The notes under the pieces were generated by a model. It was not told the origin of the DNA. It ran no database searches and saw only the letters and a program-made list of their open reading frames with translations. The translations under genes and the position numbers were made by a program. Below are positions 45,701 to 58,087 of a stretch of DNA of 64,000 bases, piece by piece (position 1 is the stretch's first letter; each line of letters starts with the position of its first letter). Source of the DNA: Terfezia claveryi (lineage: Eukaryota; Ascomycota; Pezizomycetes; Pezizales; Pezizaceae); NCBI GenBank assembly GCA_015179025.1, contig WHUX01000211.1:27173-91172 (forward strand). The letters run 5' to 3'.

Positions 45701-48158
45701 TTTTCTTTTTTTTCTTTTTTTCTTTTTTTCTATTGAGTGCCCGGTTCGCTTTTGCACAAAACGTCGAAATTCCACTCTCATTGAACACATCGCTACGCGA
45801 GCAGGTGACTATGTAGTTTCCAGTGGACAATGAAATGGAGGATGGAGTATTTCTAACGTCCAAAGCTGACTAGACGCCCAGGCTCTTCAGGGCCAATCTA
45901 CTTCGTATATCGATTTATATGCATAGCAATCGTTCAAATAGTAAATATTTTGGGCAATCAGATTTACACATAAATAATATGTTCAGAGGAAATGACATGA
46001 TGAATGTAGGTAGCTCGGCGGCTCAAAATTCGCCACCAAAAAATCTCGCCCGTTACTTACGAACATCCACAGATATTTGCGATTGTGGCACGTGTGGCGC
46101 TGACACTGGCCTAGGAATTCATATCAATGTGGATGCCGGCCAATTACAACATGGGGTTAAAGATGCCAACTCTGGACGTACAGTGCATGGTGAAGAAACC
46201 GTTCCCCAGGTTTAAATCCCCAGGTACCCGAGTTAAGGAAGTGAGTCTCCGTCCTTATGCTAACTATACCTAATCCCGAAATCAAGTACCGCTGACTTCA
46301 AGCTACAGTTACTGGGAGTGGCTGGCTGATTGGTGAACCGGCTTAACCTGAGTAGAGCTATAGAACACAAAGTTATTTACTAATTGCTGGGGCCAGCAGG
46401 ATGGAATGGGACTGACAAATGCCCAAATTGCGAAAGCTCATTTTGCTAAGGATTGTAGCTGTTAACCGGCGGCTGATGACCCCTTTCTAGTTTTTAAAAT
46501 TACCGAATTATCCTCCCTATAAGGTCGGCGCCTACTGTACCGGAGGGCCGGGAAATTTCTGGCCCCGAGGGGATTCGATATTCACGGTGAGGTGAATAAA
46601 CCTGCTCCAGAGTTCCATCACTGTTTCATAGATGGTTACTCTACTTGTCCTGACTCTAGAATCCACTGAATTTATCGTTAAGACCGGTAAATATTTGGAG
46701 GGATCCGTAAGTCCCCGGAAAATCAATGCCCCTTGCAGCTCATGCAGAACCCTACTTAGTAGGTATGTACATACATACATACCTAAATAACCATGTACAG
46801 GAGCAGATTAAGTTCTATCAGAAGACATACATAGGTAGACGGTCACGTTGTTAAATTCCAAAAAGCTCATTAAATCTCAGACAAAAAGATGTGCATGTAT
46901 ACGGGTGTTGATCAATGCATTCAAGTTCATGGGTGTTAGTTAATCTCGGGAATTGATAAACTAGGATTGTGCAGCGGGCATGAGTATCGTACCATCAGTA
47001 GCCACAAATTGACACAACAACCTATTACAATAAGATTGTGTTACCCGGGGGTAGTGAATGGAACATGAGACTTTGTGATTCATTGGAACTTGGAGAACTC
47101 ATTTAACCCAAAAAACTCTTCAGTACTTTCATTTTTTCATTGCAACTAGCCTAATGGACACGAGCTCCCTAATCACTTTCGCGGATACTCTAATATAATA
47201 TACCTAGAGCTGAAATTGCAAGGCGTGTTTATCCTTACTATCCCTGCCTTCGCTGCAATAATGTTTTGCTGATCACGTGTATTACCCTCAATATCAAGCT
47301 CACAATCTCCAACTTAAGCATCAGATGCCAGCAGACTTCTCAATATTCGCTACCAATTACTACACCCTCTCCACATATACTACTATATAGTATAAGTTGC
47401 AACTCTATTCTCTTTTCTTGCTTTACTGGTAGGCGAAGTAGGGTTCCTTTGACCACGGGGTACGTCAGTATAGTGCAAATTGTAAACTTGACAAATGATT
47501 CCATTAAGCCGAAATCGAATGTGTGAGATATGCCGTTATAGACTGGTGGGATAGATCATTAGCCTCAAACGCCATGCTGTTGTGTTTTGGTCGTGAAAGT
47601 TAAGGCGACCAGTTATAGCGATAGTAAGAGAAAGCAAGACAGGAACAAAGGAGAGGGTTCAAACCGAATAGCTTTAGACTTTGCTCAAGACTAAATGTAA
47701 GGATTATGTTGGTAAGAGAATGAGGACTTCCTTATTGGGAATTGACGCTAGCAAAATACTACGAAGGCTTAGAGGCACGTGATAACTATACTTGGCGGGA
47801 GTAACCAGCTAGCAAAGGGTGTAGTGTGAATCTCCTTTTTACTGTACGTCATTTACAGTACATATTCTAAATAGTTTTGACCTATTTACGTACATGTGAG
47901 TATTAGGTTAAAGGAATTTATTGTTGTATTGGATGGGTGTCTGGTATAATGTATAACAACGTATAAAACGCAGAGGTGTAGATCAGGTATAGATACAGGT
48001 ATCTCTTAGGCTGTCCTTGTACATGTACAATAGAGCGGATGGTGTCTTGCACTTTCAATTCCAACATAATAATCTCTAGTATAATAAAGTCTGCCCTCAT
48101 TATTACATCATCACTAAACACGATCCTTCATGAGAAAATTCTCAATGCCTAGCCTACC
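45701..48158. other. Gene-free stretch
   Basis: A 98-codon ATG frame at 45919-46215 (with CDCGTCGADTG) has no recognisable features and is doubtful. TACA repeats lie near 46765. Nothing else was found. Confidence 0.4.
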
Positions 48159-48192
48159 CTTCCTGTGGAGGGTGTCGTGCCAACCAGACTAG
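48159..48192 (+). mobile_element. Ultra-short inserted element, 34 nt
   Basis: The insert contains GGAGGGTGTCGTGCCAACCA then GACTAG and is bounded by GCCTACC at 48152-48158 and 48193-48199. It is the longest insert found. Confidence 0.75.
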
Positions 48193-49190
48193 GCCTACCG
48201 CTCCTCAGCCTTTCTTTTGACCCCTTCCACCCTTCTTCGGCACACCAACCACTCTTCCTAATCTCTTCACCCTCATCGGCTGGTACTCCGTACTCCCCCT
48301 TCCTTCAAACCCTGTAGTCCCTCTCTACGAATCTCTCTCCCTCCTCTCCCCTCCATTCCTCCAGCTTCCCCTCCAACAGCACCTTCACCGTCTGTATCAC
48401 ACTCTTCACAAGCTCTAATAACGTCCCCGCGATGCCCGTCTCCAATAAGGTACTCCATTATTTATAGAAATTTGCATTTGGCAGCCCCAATGCATTCTCT
48501 ATCTTTACTGCTGCGCCTAGGAGAGGTAGAAGCATGGGTAGGTGTGCATGGAGTAGAGTGGGTTGGGAGTCGGTGCGAGTGAGGAATATTATCGTAGGTT
48601 AGCGTTGTGGAGGGGTGTCGGTGGTTGGCTGAAGTGGAATAGGTTTCCGTTTCCGTTTCCGTTCCTTTCGGGGCTGAGACTGAGATTTGCGTAGGGAAGA
48701 CGTGCAGAGGCAAAGGTGGTGAGGGCTGTAGTGATGGAGTTGAGGCCAATGAGGACGTTTTGGAAATGTCTGGTGGGTGGAGGTGCCAAAGGCACTTGTT
48801 GCCGGGCTCAATCCTCTACCTGACACCGTCTACGTCCATCTCTATCTTGTCACTTGACTTATCACATTTCTCTTCTCTCAAGCTTCCTTGTGTTGGAGTG
48901 ACAAGGTTATGGATAGCAACACAGCAACGGATGGATAGATGAATGGCCAATAAGGATCATTTCGCCTGAGATATATGCGTAAAGTGTGTGTGTGTGCGTG
49001 AATGGCGTACGTGAGTGTTACGTATGAAGAGCACGTATATGCGTATTAGAGTACGTATATACAAGTGTATGTATATATTCATCTAACCTCTAGGTTCGCA
49101 TCATGAAGAGCTCTATATATACATGAAGAGATAAGCAAGTATTTGCCATAAAAGCAGGTATGTGCTGCAGTTACGTGTGGTATCGTCATA
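48193..49190. other. Low-complexity stretch, possible gene remnants
   Basis: A C/T-rich plus strand with short minus-strand frames (48462-48826), each Ser/Pro/Thr-rich and mutually out of phase. I could not build a gene. A GTGTGTGTG run is near 48983 and TACGTATA motifs follow it. Confidence 0.3.
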
Positions 49191-49193
49191 ACG

Positions 49194-49690
49194 TCATAAC
49201 CTGTGCAGGCTACGATGAGCGATGTGATCAGCAGTGTGACTCACGTACTTTTCAACACCTTGGAGGTCGTACAGTTTTCTTGGGAGTAGGCTGCATAGAA
49301 GCTCGAGGATACGGTCCTGGTCTGATTTGGAGTCTATGGTTGGCCTGAATGGAACACACCGGTCAGCCTTCTTCAAACAACAGACTGCTCGGTGCGAGGG
49401 ACACCTACCAATGAATCTGGCAAAAACGGGGTTATTAATGACATAAGTAATTCTCGTCTTCTTGCTTGCTATCTGCGGCTGACTTGCCTCCCGGTACAGG
49501 TTTGAGGGGTGGAGCCGAAACTTCAAGTCGCCTGTCAGCTTGGCATTGGAGATATTCCGCAACTGTGGACAACTCCAATCGTTTAACAGCATTGCTGCTG
49601 TCAGCATGCTAACTCCGCAGCGCTTGCAAGAAGTAAGGAAAACAGAGCATGGGTACTCGATCACATGATTCTGGATCTAGATAAATCTTG
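49194..49690 (-). other. Possible two-exon gene fragment
   Basis: Two blocks have coding-like composition: about 49690-49410 (FLTSCKRCGVSM, LLNDWSCPQLRNISNAKL, GDLKFRLHPSNLYRE) ending at a GTAGGT donor, and about 49347-49244 (QDRILELLCSLLPRKLYDL) between a TTCAG acceptor and a GTGAGT donor. I recognise no family; the start and end are not found. Confidence 0.3.
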
Positions 49691-50110
49691 GGAAGTGGAC
49701 GTCAAAAACACTAAGCTCTAAAAATATCTAGTCCATATATTTGCGAAACTGTACAAGGCAATCCCGGGCTCACCATTAATGCAATGAAAGCACCGGTGAA
49801 TTGGCTATTTTGTGAGATAATGGGGGTTTGTGAAGGTATAAGATACCCAGATATCTCTCTCCCATTTCGTTCTTCATTCTAACATTCCTTAACATCATCA
49901 ATTGCAAAGCTCTTAAGTTGATCTTGGGCAGTTCCTTCTTTCCCCGTCTTTCTGCATATTTACATACCATTTTTGATATTACTCTTTGATAGAGCCTCTC
50001 GCTTCTTACATTATAACAACTCTTCACGAAATTTTGATTACCATCCTCTAGGTGTATACCTCAAAATCCCACGGAATCCAAATCTTTCATTTTGCATAAA
50101 CTCCATCAAA
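49691..50110. other. Upstream region of the small secreted-protein gene
   Basis: It contains the promoter and 5' leader of the gene starting at 50111. The open frame extends upstream to 49973 only through a non-signal sequence; the ATG at 50111 is preferred because a signal peptide follows it. Confidence 0.45.
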
Positions 50111-50617
50111 ATGCAACTCTCCAAAGCTATCCTCGCCCTCACCCTCCTCGTCTTCACCTCCGTCGTCGCCATGCCTACCCACCCAGGTCCAGATTCCAAA
50201 GACGGTACAGTCCACATCATGGACAAAAAGCCGAATATGAACATTGCCGATAAACTCATGTACAAGTGCAAGGGCCCCAGGAAGACTTGCCAAAAGTCTT
50301 GGAAGGGCAAGGGTGACAAGAAGGATCGCATGAGGAAGGTCAAGAAGCCAACGAAGCATGGGGAACAGAAGCCAAAGAACAAGGGGGGAAAGAAGCCAGA
50401 GAAGCCAGAGTCAGAGGAGGGACCAAAGGACCTAGATGGTGAGGAGCCGGAAAAACTTGAGGAGAAGCCAGACGGACCACCACCATCAGGTACCAAGCCG
50501 GAGAAGCCTGATACAAAGACCCCACCCGGCGAACAGAAGCCCACTCCATCGGATCCCACTGTCAATACTGAATCCGAGAATCCTCTTACTGAGAACCCAG
50601 ACACAACTACTCCATAA
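50111..50617 (+). CDS. Small secreted lysine/proline-rich protein
   Basis: A 168-residue intronless frame starting MQLSKAILALTLLVFTSVVA, a typical signal peptide of about 20 residues, after a CAAA start context. The mature part has two cysteines (YKCKGPRKTC), a very basic segment (KGKGDKKDRMRKVKKPTK), then Lys/Pro/Glu-rich low complexity (KPEKPE, EEKPDGPPPSG) and a Thr/Pro-rich end. Small size, secretion and lack of known domains fit candidate effectors or wall-associated proteins; this is inference. Together with the acidic secreted protein at 4839-6582 it is the second orphan secreted protein in the window. Confidence 0.65.
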   Translation: MQLSKAILALTLLVFTSVVAMPTHPGPDSKDGTVHIMDKKPNMNIADKLMYKCKGPRKTCQKSWKGKGDKKDRMRKVKKPTKHGEQKPKNKGGKKPEKPESEEGPKDLDGEEPEKLEEKPDGPPPSGTKPEKPDTKTPPGEQKPTPSDPTVNTESENPLTENPDTTTP

Positions 50618-51263
50618 ATGATCCCCGACCCAGTGACGCATGCAAGGTTGTCTAGTTTAACAGGCTTGAACCCCAATTCTATTTTTCTTGGCCGGGCATC
50701 ATTTGCAACTGAGGGGCATAATGGTATTATGTAATGACTATTTTTCTTAAGAATTGCTTTTTGCCTTTTTCTTTGTTTCAGGAATTTTGATTGAATGGAC
50801 CAATTCACGCAATTTCGTGGAAATTATTGTTATTAGTTAGACTGTGGATTGAGTTGAAAAATAGAATTCCGGGAATTGAGAGCAGTTATTTTGTTATGTA
50901 ATTTAGCTTTGAACAAATATGATGATTATAGAGTAGACAAGAGACATCAGAGCTTGTCCACCAGGGAAAGAAGAATACATTAACCGGAGCAAGAGAGAAA
51001 TCAGGGTAATGAGGGGAGCAGTTGCACTGGGAAGCTCTTTAAAACACAGGAAAAAAATCAAAATTAACAATTTAACATCCCAATGAATGTGGAAGGGTAC
51101 CAGCAGCTCTTATCTTATCTATAATAGAACCAGAATTTGAAAACCAAATTGAATAGGATATGCTTTAACCAGAATATCTATTCCTTCACCTAGGGCATCT
51201 CTCGAGTTTACCTCCTGTCAATGCAGGCCAGAACATAGCTCCACTGTGTCCTTTCACTTCCAT
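50618..51263. other. Convergent intergenic region
   Basis: AT-rich, with no gene or repeat seen; holds the 3' ends of the two flanking genes. Confidence 0.5.
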
Positions 51264-52139
51264 TTAAACCACCCGCCCACCCCAAACTCCCCTCACCGCA
51301 TTACTCATCACCACCCACTCTCCCCTCCTCACCTCCTCCACCTTAATTCCACCTTCCTTCACCACGCCCCTCTCCAATAACCACTTCCTGACCGTCGCCT
51401 CACAACCCCCCGCCTCCAAGCTAGGAGTAATCCACCCACCCTCCTCCTTCCTCCAGAAATACAGCGTCGTAAACGTCCCCTCCATCACGTCCCCATCCGG
51501 ATTATACATCACCACTTCGTTATTTGCCCCCGCGGATCCTAACGGCGGGAGAGCGCACCGCTCGCGACTGAAATCGTAGTGCCGACGGGCAGTGGTTTTG
51601 TGGGAGGTAAGAGAGGTAGGGAGAGTGGGGAGAGTGTCGATATGGAGGGTCCAGGAAGAGGTGAAAGTCGATGGAGGTTCTTCTGAGTCGGGGAGGGGAC
51701 AGAGGGATTCTGGGAAGAGTGTGAGAAGAGGCACGGAAGGAGTGGGGACAGCAGTTATGGTGAATTTGGGGGAGGTTTTGGAGCGGGCCGGGAGGGTTAC
51801 TCGGACCTAGAAGTAGTGTGAATACGGGTTCAAGTGCTTGTTATCTGTGGGATTCTGACTTACCCTCAACGGCACCTCAACATCCACGCCACTACTCCTT
51901 ATACCCCCCACTAAATCCCTCTCAAAACCCTCAACATCCTCCAACCATGCAATTGCGCTTCCCCATTTACCCAACCCCTGCAAATATGTCCCCCTCTCAT
52001 TAAACCACCTTGCCGCATTCAATAACCTCTCCCTATGATGACCAAGTAGGTAAAACGGCGCACCATATACACAGTCTGGATGGTCCTTCAGTATCGGGTC
52101 CCATCGTAGTGAAGTCAAGAGGGAGAATGGAGACTCCAT
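51264..52139 (-). CDS. Aminodeoxychorismate lyase-like PLP enzyme (fold type IV)
   Basis: Two exons (52139-51864, 51806-51264) with a 57-nt intron (GTAAGT...CTTCTAG) encode 272 residues; an in-frame ATG ten codons upstream at 52169 is an alternative start. Features of the fungal ADC lyase/BCAT-like family: FSLLTSLRWDP at the start, LLGHHRERLLNAARWF, then SHKTTARRHYDFSRE with the probable PLP-binding lysine near 162, the NPDGDVMEGTFTTLYF segment, and TPSLEAGGCEATVRKWLLER. ADC lyase makes 4-aminobenzoate plus pyruvate in folate synthesis. Members of this family may also act on other amino acids, so the reaction is inferred from motifs. Confidence 0.8.
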
Positions 52140-52169
52140 GACTGGAGTTGCGTGGTCAGTGGACCCCAT

Positions 52170-53551
52170 TGAGGTATTGGATATGCAATGTAACTGTTGC
52201 CAAGATTTGCAACTCAGGGCGAGGGAATTTAGGCGACATACAGTAATTATCCAACATCCCGCCCGAAGGAATAATGCTTGCGGGTGTGGGGCTCCGCGCA
52301 CTACTGTATTATCCCGCAAATAGAAATGGAACTAATGTCAAACATATAAGCTCTCTCCTTGATGCCTTTTTTCTACACCCAGAAGCTGGCCTTCGTCTTG
52401 AACGACTCGGAGCAGTCTCCACGCACCTCAAACTCACTCTTCTCAACTACATACGCACAGCACAGTAACGGTCTTTCCTTGCTCCAATCTCCAGCTACTT
52501 GAACCCTTCAACTGTCAATATAGCAGAACAACACAATTGCTCCCCGCACAACAAAGAGAACGAATACTCAGGGATGAGTGTCTGGTTTGATCCGCAACTG
52601 GGGTGACGTGAGAAAGAAAAAAAGGTGCAGCACTTCCGCTTCAATATATACCGTCTATAGGAACTTTCAACCATGTCAACTTTCCCGGCCTCCGTACCTT
52701 AATTCCGGATCAAAATATAAAAGCATTCGAATTCGTGAACCTGCATGTAGGTTCACACACCATGCAGATGCTCGGAGGCGATTACTTCCTAATACCGCAT
52801 GTTTTTTTTCAGGCTCAAAGCTACGTTTTTAGTCATTGTCTCAAAATGCCTATTAACATGCCTGCATTTCATAAGCTAAATCTTGGAAAGGCATTAACTC
52901 CTCGATCGACTCTATATTTCTTGGTTCCCAGGAATTCGACATATATAGATAAGTTGTAACGGAGGGGTATAAGGCAACCTGATGCTAGGTAGAAGCGATA
53001 GAGGGGATATATATGGACGAATATTCTAGAAAACCCGAATTTGGCCTTTGATCTGGGTTTGCTAGATGGCAGGGATCGGTGCGCCAGCAGCTTTTTCCAG
53101 AATCTCAGGCAAGGAACGTCTATAGTTCATCCCGCTCCCCCTGAGCGGGTATAGAGTAATATATAAAAGCTAGTATGATAGCCATAGAGGGATCAGACAC
53201 TCTAGCTGCAGTGAAACCAGGCAACTGGGGAGTTCAATCGATAACCTTACATTACGGGCAGTAAATTCCCACCACGCGTCAAACTGCAGAGTATTCCCAC
53301 GATTCGAAATTGCGCATATATTATCCACCGACAGCAGCCCATGTTCCATCGGAAAGCTTTCCGGCTGGCGAGCTGTCGACAGGGAATATTGACCAGGGGT
53401 TGCAGAGCGCGCAGTTCGGGGTAATTATTGTCGAGGAAACGTTTGGGGGGGGATATAAGTATTTATTTCATTGCCTTGGCATTGCTAAGCCAAATAGGGT
53501 AGCAGCAAACTTTGGGTCCCCAAAAAGGAAGCATGTTATACTTGTATGCAA
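52170..53551. other. Gene-free stretch
   Basis: Small frames only, none protein-like. No RNA gene recognised. Confidence 0.45.
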
Positions 53552-53567
53552 CGTGCCAACCTGACTA
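53552..53567 (+). mobile_element. Ultra-short inserted element, 16 nt
   Basis: CGTGCCAACCTGACTA is bounded by exact copies of GTATGCAA at 53544-53551 and 53568-53575. Confidence 0.85.
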
Positions 53568-53579
53568 GTATGCAACCAA

Positions 53580-53697
53580 GTAACCTACCTACCTACCCAC
53601 CTACCTGGTCTGGTTGCACTACCCCTCGCAGACTACCACCTACCTACCTACGTACCCACCTACTTACCTACCCACCTACCTACCCCACCTACCACTT
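53580..53697. repeat. TACC microsatellite interrupted by a short element
   Basis: CCTACCTACC-type repeats run on both sides of the insert at 53607-53635. Confidence 0.85.
53607..53635 (-). mobile_element. Ultra-short inserted element, 29 nt, in a microsatellite
   Basis: GGTCTGGTTGCACTACCCCT followed by CGCAGACTA is bounded by CCACCTACCT at 53597-53606 and 53636-53645; because the flanks are repetitive, the duplication is not independent evidence. Its two ends are nearly inverted (GGTCTG and AGACTA). Confidence 0.65.
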
Positions 53698-55344
53698 TCT
53701 ATGTATGTACATATGTAAGCTATAGCTGCCTCGCCATGGACACATTAAGCTACATTATATCATATGCACTGAAACTACCTACCCGTGTATATAAGCTATA
53801 TTTGTTATATAGCTGGACACCTTAAGCTACATTATATCATATTATCATATATATACAAAGTGTCACTGAACTATTTCTTTTAATGCGTATGAATAGCTAG
53901 CTATAACATATGTATGTAGCAGCCCTATTTAGGTGTTACATTTTTTCTTTAGGGGGGGGGGGGAAGTTGGGGGAGGAGGGTTTCAATCCCTGGAAATTTA
54001 GTGGTATAACTACTTAACTATAAGCCAAGGTTAAATTCCGAGCCCAGGAAACCCTGCCCCGACCAGCTAAGTCCACCTACACCCCACCCGTTCTAGATGA
54101 TTCAGGAGCTATATATAGTACTATTTGGGGGGGGGGAGCGCAGAATCTTGTTTCGAGGAAAAAACTATATATATCACCCCCCACCCCTGGCCACCTTAGG
54201 AGGCTGCAGGCCTAGGAAACATCGGCGAGCCATGGATTTGAAGCACATATAGTAGGGTCAGTCTTGCAGGACTTGAAATGCCCTCCCAAATCGATATCGT
54301 TACCACCCCGTGGTTGTTGTAGAGAGCACCTGGCCTCCTCACTGGTAAAAACAACACTTTTCTACCTGGCAAGTTCAATATAATTATTACAGTACAGGCA
54401 CATAAAATCTATGGATATCAAGAATTTACCAAGAGCCATGCATCCATAGCTATTCGTGTGTGTCAGTCAAATCCAATGTGCCCTCCTATATATATGTGTG
54501 TAGTTTATACCAGACACCAACACCCAGAAAGAACTTGGTACCTCCCCCAGCAGTTCATTTGCCTGTCAATCAAACCCAATGTGCCTCCCTATACATATAT
54601 ATAGTTTACACCAGACACCAACGCTCATATAGATCTCAGTACCTCGCACGAGCACAATCATAATCACCCTTATACATAGTAGCCGACAAGAGAATTCAAA
54701 ATTAGGCAACCCGCGCTCCGCTCCCAATATCTTCCTAAGCAAAGCAGTAAACTAAAAATAGTGCAAAAGGCCGCTCGCTCGCTAAACACAGATACAAAAA
54801 GAGATATGAATTAAAGAAACGAAGGATTCGGCAAAGGCGCTGGGAAACATAGAGTGCTTTTTACGCAAACAGAATGCGGAACGTTGAATCTAAAGAAGAG
54901 TGAAGAGGAGGTTTGAAAGTTTGATACATTCAACAGGGTATCCTTCCGGACCTAAGGCAGACACGGAAGTCATATATAACAGTCCTGAAAAGGAAATGGA
55001 TGATGATATGCATTGAACGATGCCCATTGATATATCCTTGTATGAATTAAGAAACCGTTTCACGAGGTTTCTCGATCTCTTCCCATAAAAACTTTTTGTT
55101 TCCGTATTCCCATGAAGCGAGCCAGCCAGCCAGCTCGTGTATGAAAACCCATGCCCAAAAATTAAAAAGGGTATTTTCCTTTAAACAAATGAAACCACCG
55201 GTACACCCTAAAACAAATAAACAAAAGCCATTAACAACAAATTAAAAACAACCAATTAGTCCCGCTCCCGATTGTCCCCCTTCTAGCCCATTACTGTATG
55301 CCATATTATCATATGCTACCGTATCGGCCTCAACCAGCATTCAG
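53698..55344. other. Gene-free stretch with simple repeats
   Basis: Tandem-like TATATA and CACCTTAAGCTACATTATATCA phrases occur near 53740 and 53820. G-runs lie at 53954-53964 and 54127-54136. A phrase around GTTTATACCAGACACCAACA recurs at about 54507 and 54604. No gene supportable. Confidence 0.45.
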
Positions 55345-56703
55345 CTAGCAGATGATACAAGCACCACAACACCGTGCATCATTATTAAGGATTCCGGATT
55401 TCTCTTTAATTCGCCCGCTGTTCAAGATTCTCCGTTTGTTTGGTGGTCGGACGCCACCTGAACTGCTTCCTCCAGGTAGTACGGCATGGCCACTACCATC
55501 CGGCATCCCGGCATCCAAGCCTGCTCTCCGTCGTAGTTCCTCCCACACTTCTTGACGTACCATCACCACGACTCCTTCACTCTGACTATTGCCAACTGGA
55601 TTATTCAACATCTCTCCCAGCAAAGATTTCTCCGTTGCCGCTGTTGCAGTTCCATAGGTAAGAATCGGTACAGCCTGGTATCCGACAGTCCCATTATTTA
55701 TGAGCTCCGCTAGTGGAAGCTGGTATGGAGGGGCAGCTAAACTGTCGCTGTACCGCGGCGGCCTTGTTGCCGCGGGTTCTGGCAGGGTAACAGTGGACCC
55801 CATGGCCGTCTCGTCATTGTACACAACGGAAGCATTCGATGCGGACATTAATGAACAAGGGGCCACAAAACTTCTGGGGGAGTTGAGCAGCCGGCGGTGC
55901 AGGGTGGGTGTAATGTAACCGAGTATCAATTGAAGGTGGATACACCTCTGACGATACAATACTCGGGGGATAGCTTTCGCCATTCACACTGTTTCCATCT
56001 CGTGATGCCGGCCGGGATGCGCCGGCACGGGACGATGGATAAGATGGGGCAGACGAGGTGAAGTTATCCCGATCGCGTGTCGCCGCCGATGTAACGCTGC
56101 CGGGGCCATACCTACTAGTGGTCTCGTAGCACGGCCCCCAGGCAAACTACCAAACATTCCTCCGCGCAAACTGCTAATATCACTTGTCGCAACAGATGAC
56201 CCGGTTCTCGACCCAGGAAATATTGGGCGGCCCATGGCTTCGTGCCTTAACCACCGGTCAATGAGTGATTCGTCTCCTGCAGCTGCCAGTGGGAAAGCGG
56301 AATGAAGTACTGGTGAGACGGGAGAGGCAGGCCCAGAATGCAGATCAAATGAATTCCCATTGTACACATAGTCATGTGGAGGTTCCCCAGCAGAGTACGA
56401 GCGTTGCGAGTCATCTTGAGGAATCTCGTATGGGTTGCATGGTCGGGGAGGCTGGGAATGACGGTTGTGTGTGACTACCGGCTGACAGGTCGGGGAGGAC
56501 ATTGTGGACAAGTTGAGATGCGCAGGTAAAGGTCGTCGCAGAGCGCTCATGTTTGTGATTGTGGATGCGGGGTTACCTGGTGCTTGGGAAAGTGGTGGCG
56601 AGACTGGTGGGGTCATGATCATGGACGAAGACATGATAGGAACGGAGATGTTACGACGATGAGTTTGGTAGGCGCTGCGCCCTATGCTGCTTGCTGGCGA
56701 CAT
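55345..56703 (-). CDS. Ser/Pro-rich protein of unresolved exon structure
   Basis: The first frame (56703 to about 56130) starts with an ATG and is Ser/Pro-rich (MSSSMIMTPPVSPPLSQAP), with SLIDRWLRHEAMGRPIF. Coding then seems to continue in a second phase (about 56120-55950: DRDNFTSSAPSYPSS, ESYPPSIVSSE), and in a third to a stop at 55345 (VVYNDETAMGSTVTLPEP, VMVRQEVWEELRRRAG). A 46-nt intron (GTTACA donor near 55912, CCCCCAG acceptor near 55867) can join phases two and three. The first change has no good intron and may be a one-base assembly error near GTAGGTATGG. I recognise no family; a regulatory or signalling protein is a guess. Confidence 0.5.
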
Positions 56704-57313
56704 GGTGGGCGAGTCCTAGTATTTGTGTGAATATCAAGAGTTTCGGCTGAAGAATTATAGGAACTGATAAGCTAGCGGAAGAGACCGGTATGAATACTCT
56801 GGATTGATGGCCTCAATGACCCGCGTGGTGAATGCAAGAGCTCGGAACCGTGGGGTGTATTGTGCACGGTCGAGATCTTTCTCGGACTCCTGCACTCACC
56901 GCCAGGTCGAAACAGCTAAATCTGGGGTATATCGTATGAAAGGAACGATTGTAAAAAAGACAAATTGAGGAGTAAGGGAGAAGGGATAGACGGAAAGGAG
57001 AAGAAGAAGGCCACTTCTCATGTTTCTATCCTCCTCTTGTTTGTGGGAACTGATTGAATTATTGGGCAGGCTGTGCTGACGCTGCGCCTGGCCCTTGTTG
57101 TGTTACCAAGTACCCTCATCGTCCTCCTTCTCTCGCTCACCCCGGCAATGGCAAGGATATGTTTGCATTGTATGTAGCACCATTGCGAGGATGCGGCTGA
57201 ACAGGCTCAATACTTTACTATCCGTATTTTGCACCAGCCTATCTGCTCTATCAATATTCCAGGCTGGGGCCCATCCCAGATATGTACTACCTACTTTAGA
57301 TGAGATGTGGGCA
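56704..57313. other. Promoter-side intergenic stretch
   Basis: Upstream of the Ser/Pro-rich gene. C/T- and G/A-rich tracts but no gene. Confidence 0.4.
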
Positions 57314-57331
57314 AGTCTGGTTGCACGCCGA
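57314..57331 (-). mobile_element. Ultra-short inserted element, 18 nt
   Basis: AGTCTGGTTGCACGCCGA is bounded by GGGCA at 57309-57313 and 57332-57336. The five-base duplication is weak alone. Confidence 0.55.
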
Positions 57332-57965
57332 GGGCATTTTCAAGAAAAGAAAAACTAAGGAATATGGTCAGTCAGTGATTATAAGCAGAGGGCAAGCGGA
57401 TCTGGTACGAGCAGGGTACAGGTACGGCCTTATCTTCATTCGGGGTGCCATTTCTGCCAGATGCCTACATAAACCCCAGAAGACCAGCGTGGGGGAAATC
57501 CGATCTGAGCAACCTGACTCATTGCATATCCAGCTACTAAACATTCGTGCTAGGTAGACTTAAGGGGTGAGGAATGCAGCACCCATGAGGTGTGCGTGAA
57601 TTAGATTGAGTCATGACCCCCCCCAACCAGGACAACCTAAAACACAAAGGAGCCAACCCCATGACAGGGTAGGTCTTGGTCGGAACTTTTTGCTCCAAAT
57701 GTGGCAGCGGGATCTACTCGGGAGCACGTTCTCGGCCACTTGCGTAGGCAAGGAGCCGATCAAGATCCAAGCTTTTGTCGTGGACGAAGCGTACGTACGT
57801 ACTTTCCCGTGCTGTTGTGTCGACCTGCTTGCCCCCCGCTACCGCCGCGTCATCGGACATCACCTCTGCAGCAGTATGTAGCAAAGAAAGCAAGAGTGTT
57901 GCAAGGGTGCTGTGCCCGTCCCTTTGCTTCTCATGTTATGGTGGTACTCTACACATCTCGGACCT

Positions 57966-57985
57966 GCAACCAGACTACCTTCTCT
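57966..57985 (+). mobile_element. Probable ultra-short inserted element, 20 nt
   Basis: GCAACCAGACTACCTTCTCT is bounded by GGACCT at 57960-57965 and 57986-57991. The extra bases after ACTA are atypical. Confidence 0.5.
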
Positions 57986-58030
57986 GGACCTCTCTCCTTC
58001 GGCAAGTATGTACGCGCCACAGGATAGGCA

Positions 58031-58087
58031 TCCTCCAACTGGACTAGGCACTTAGGTACTGTACTGGTGCCTAGTCCAGTTGAGGAT
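58031..58087. repeat. Inverted repeat, ~20-bp arms
   Basis: The arm CAACTGGACTAGGCAC and its complement GTGCCTAGTCCAGTTG enclose about 16 bases; AGGATAGGCA also flanks both sides. It could be a strong hairpin in RNA or DNA, or a small foldback insertion. Confidence 0.75.

Noticed and set aside
46196..47680. Possible tRNA genes (GGTTTA/GGTTCAAA-like T-loop strings at 46209 and 47659)
   Set aside because: No matching acceptor and anticodon arms could be folded around them.
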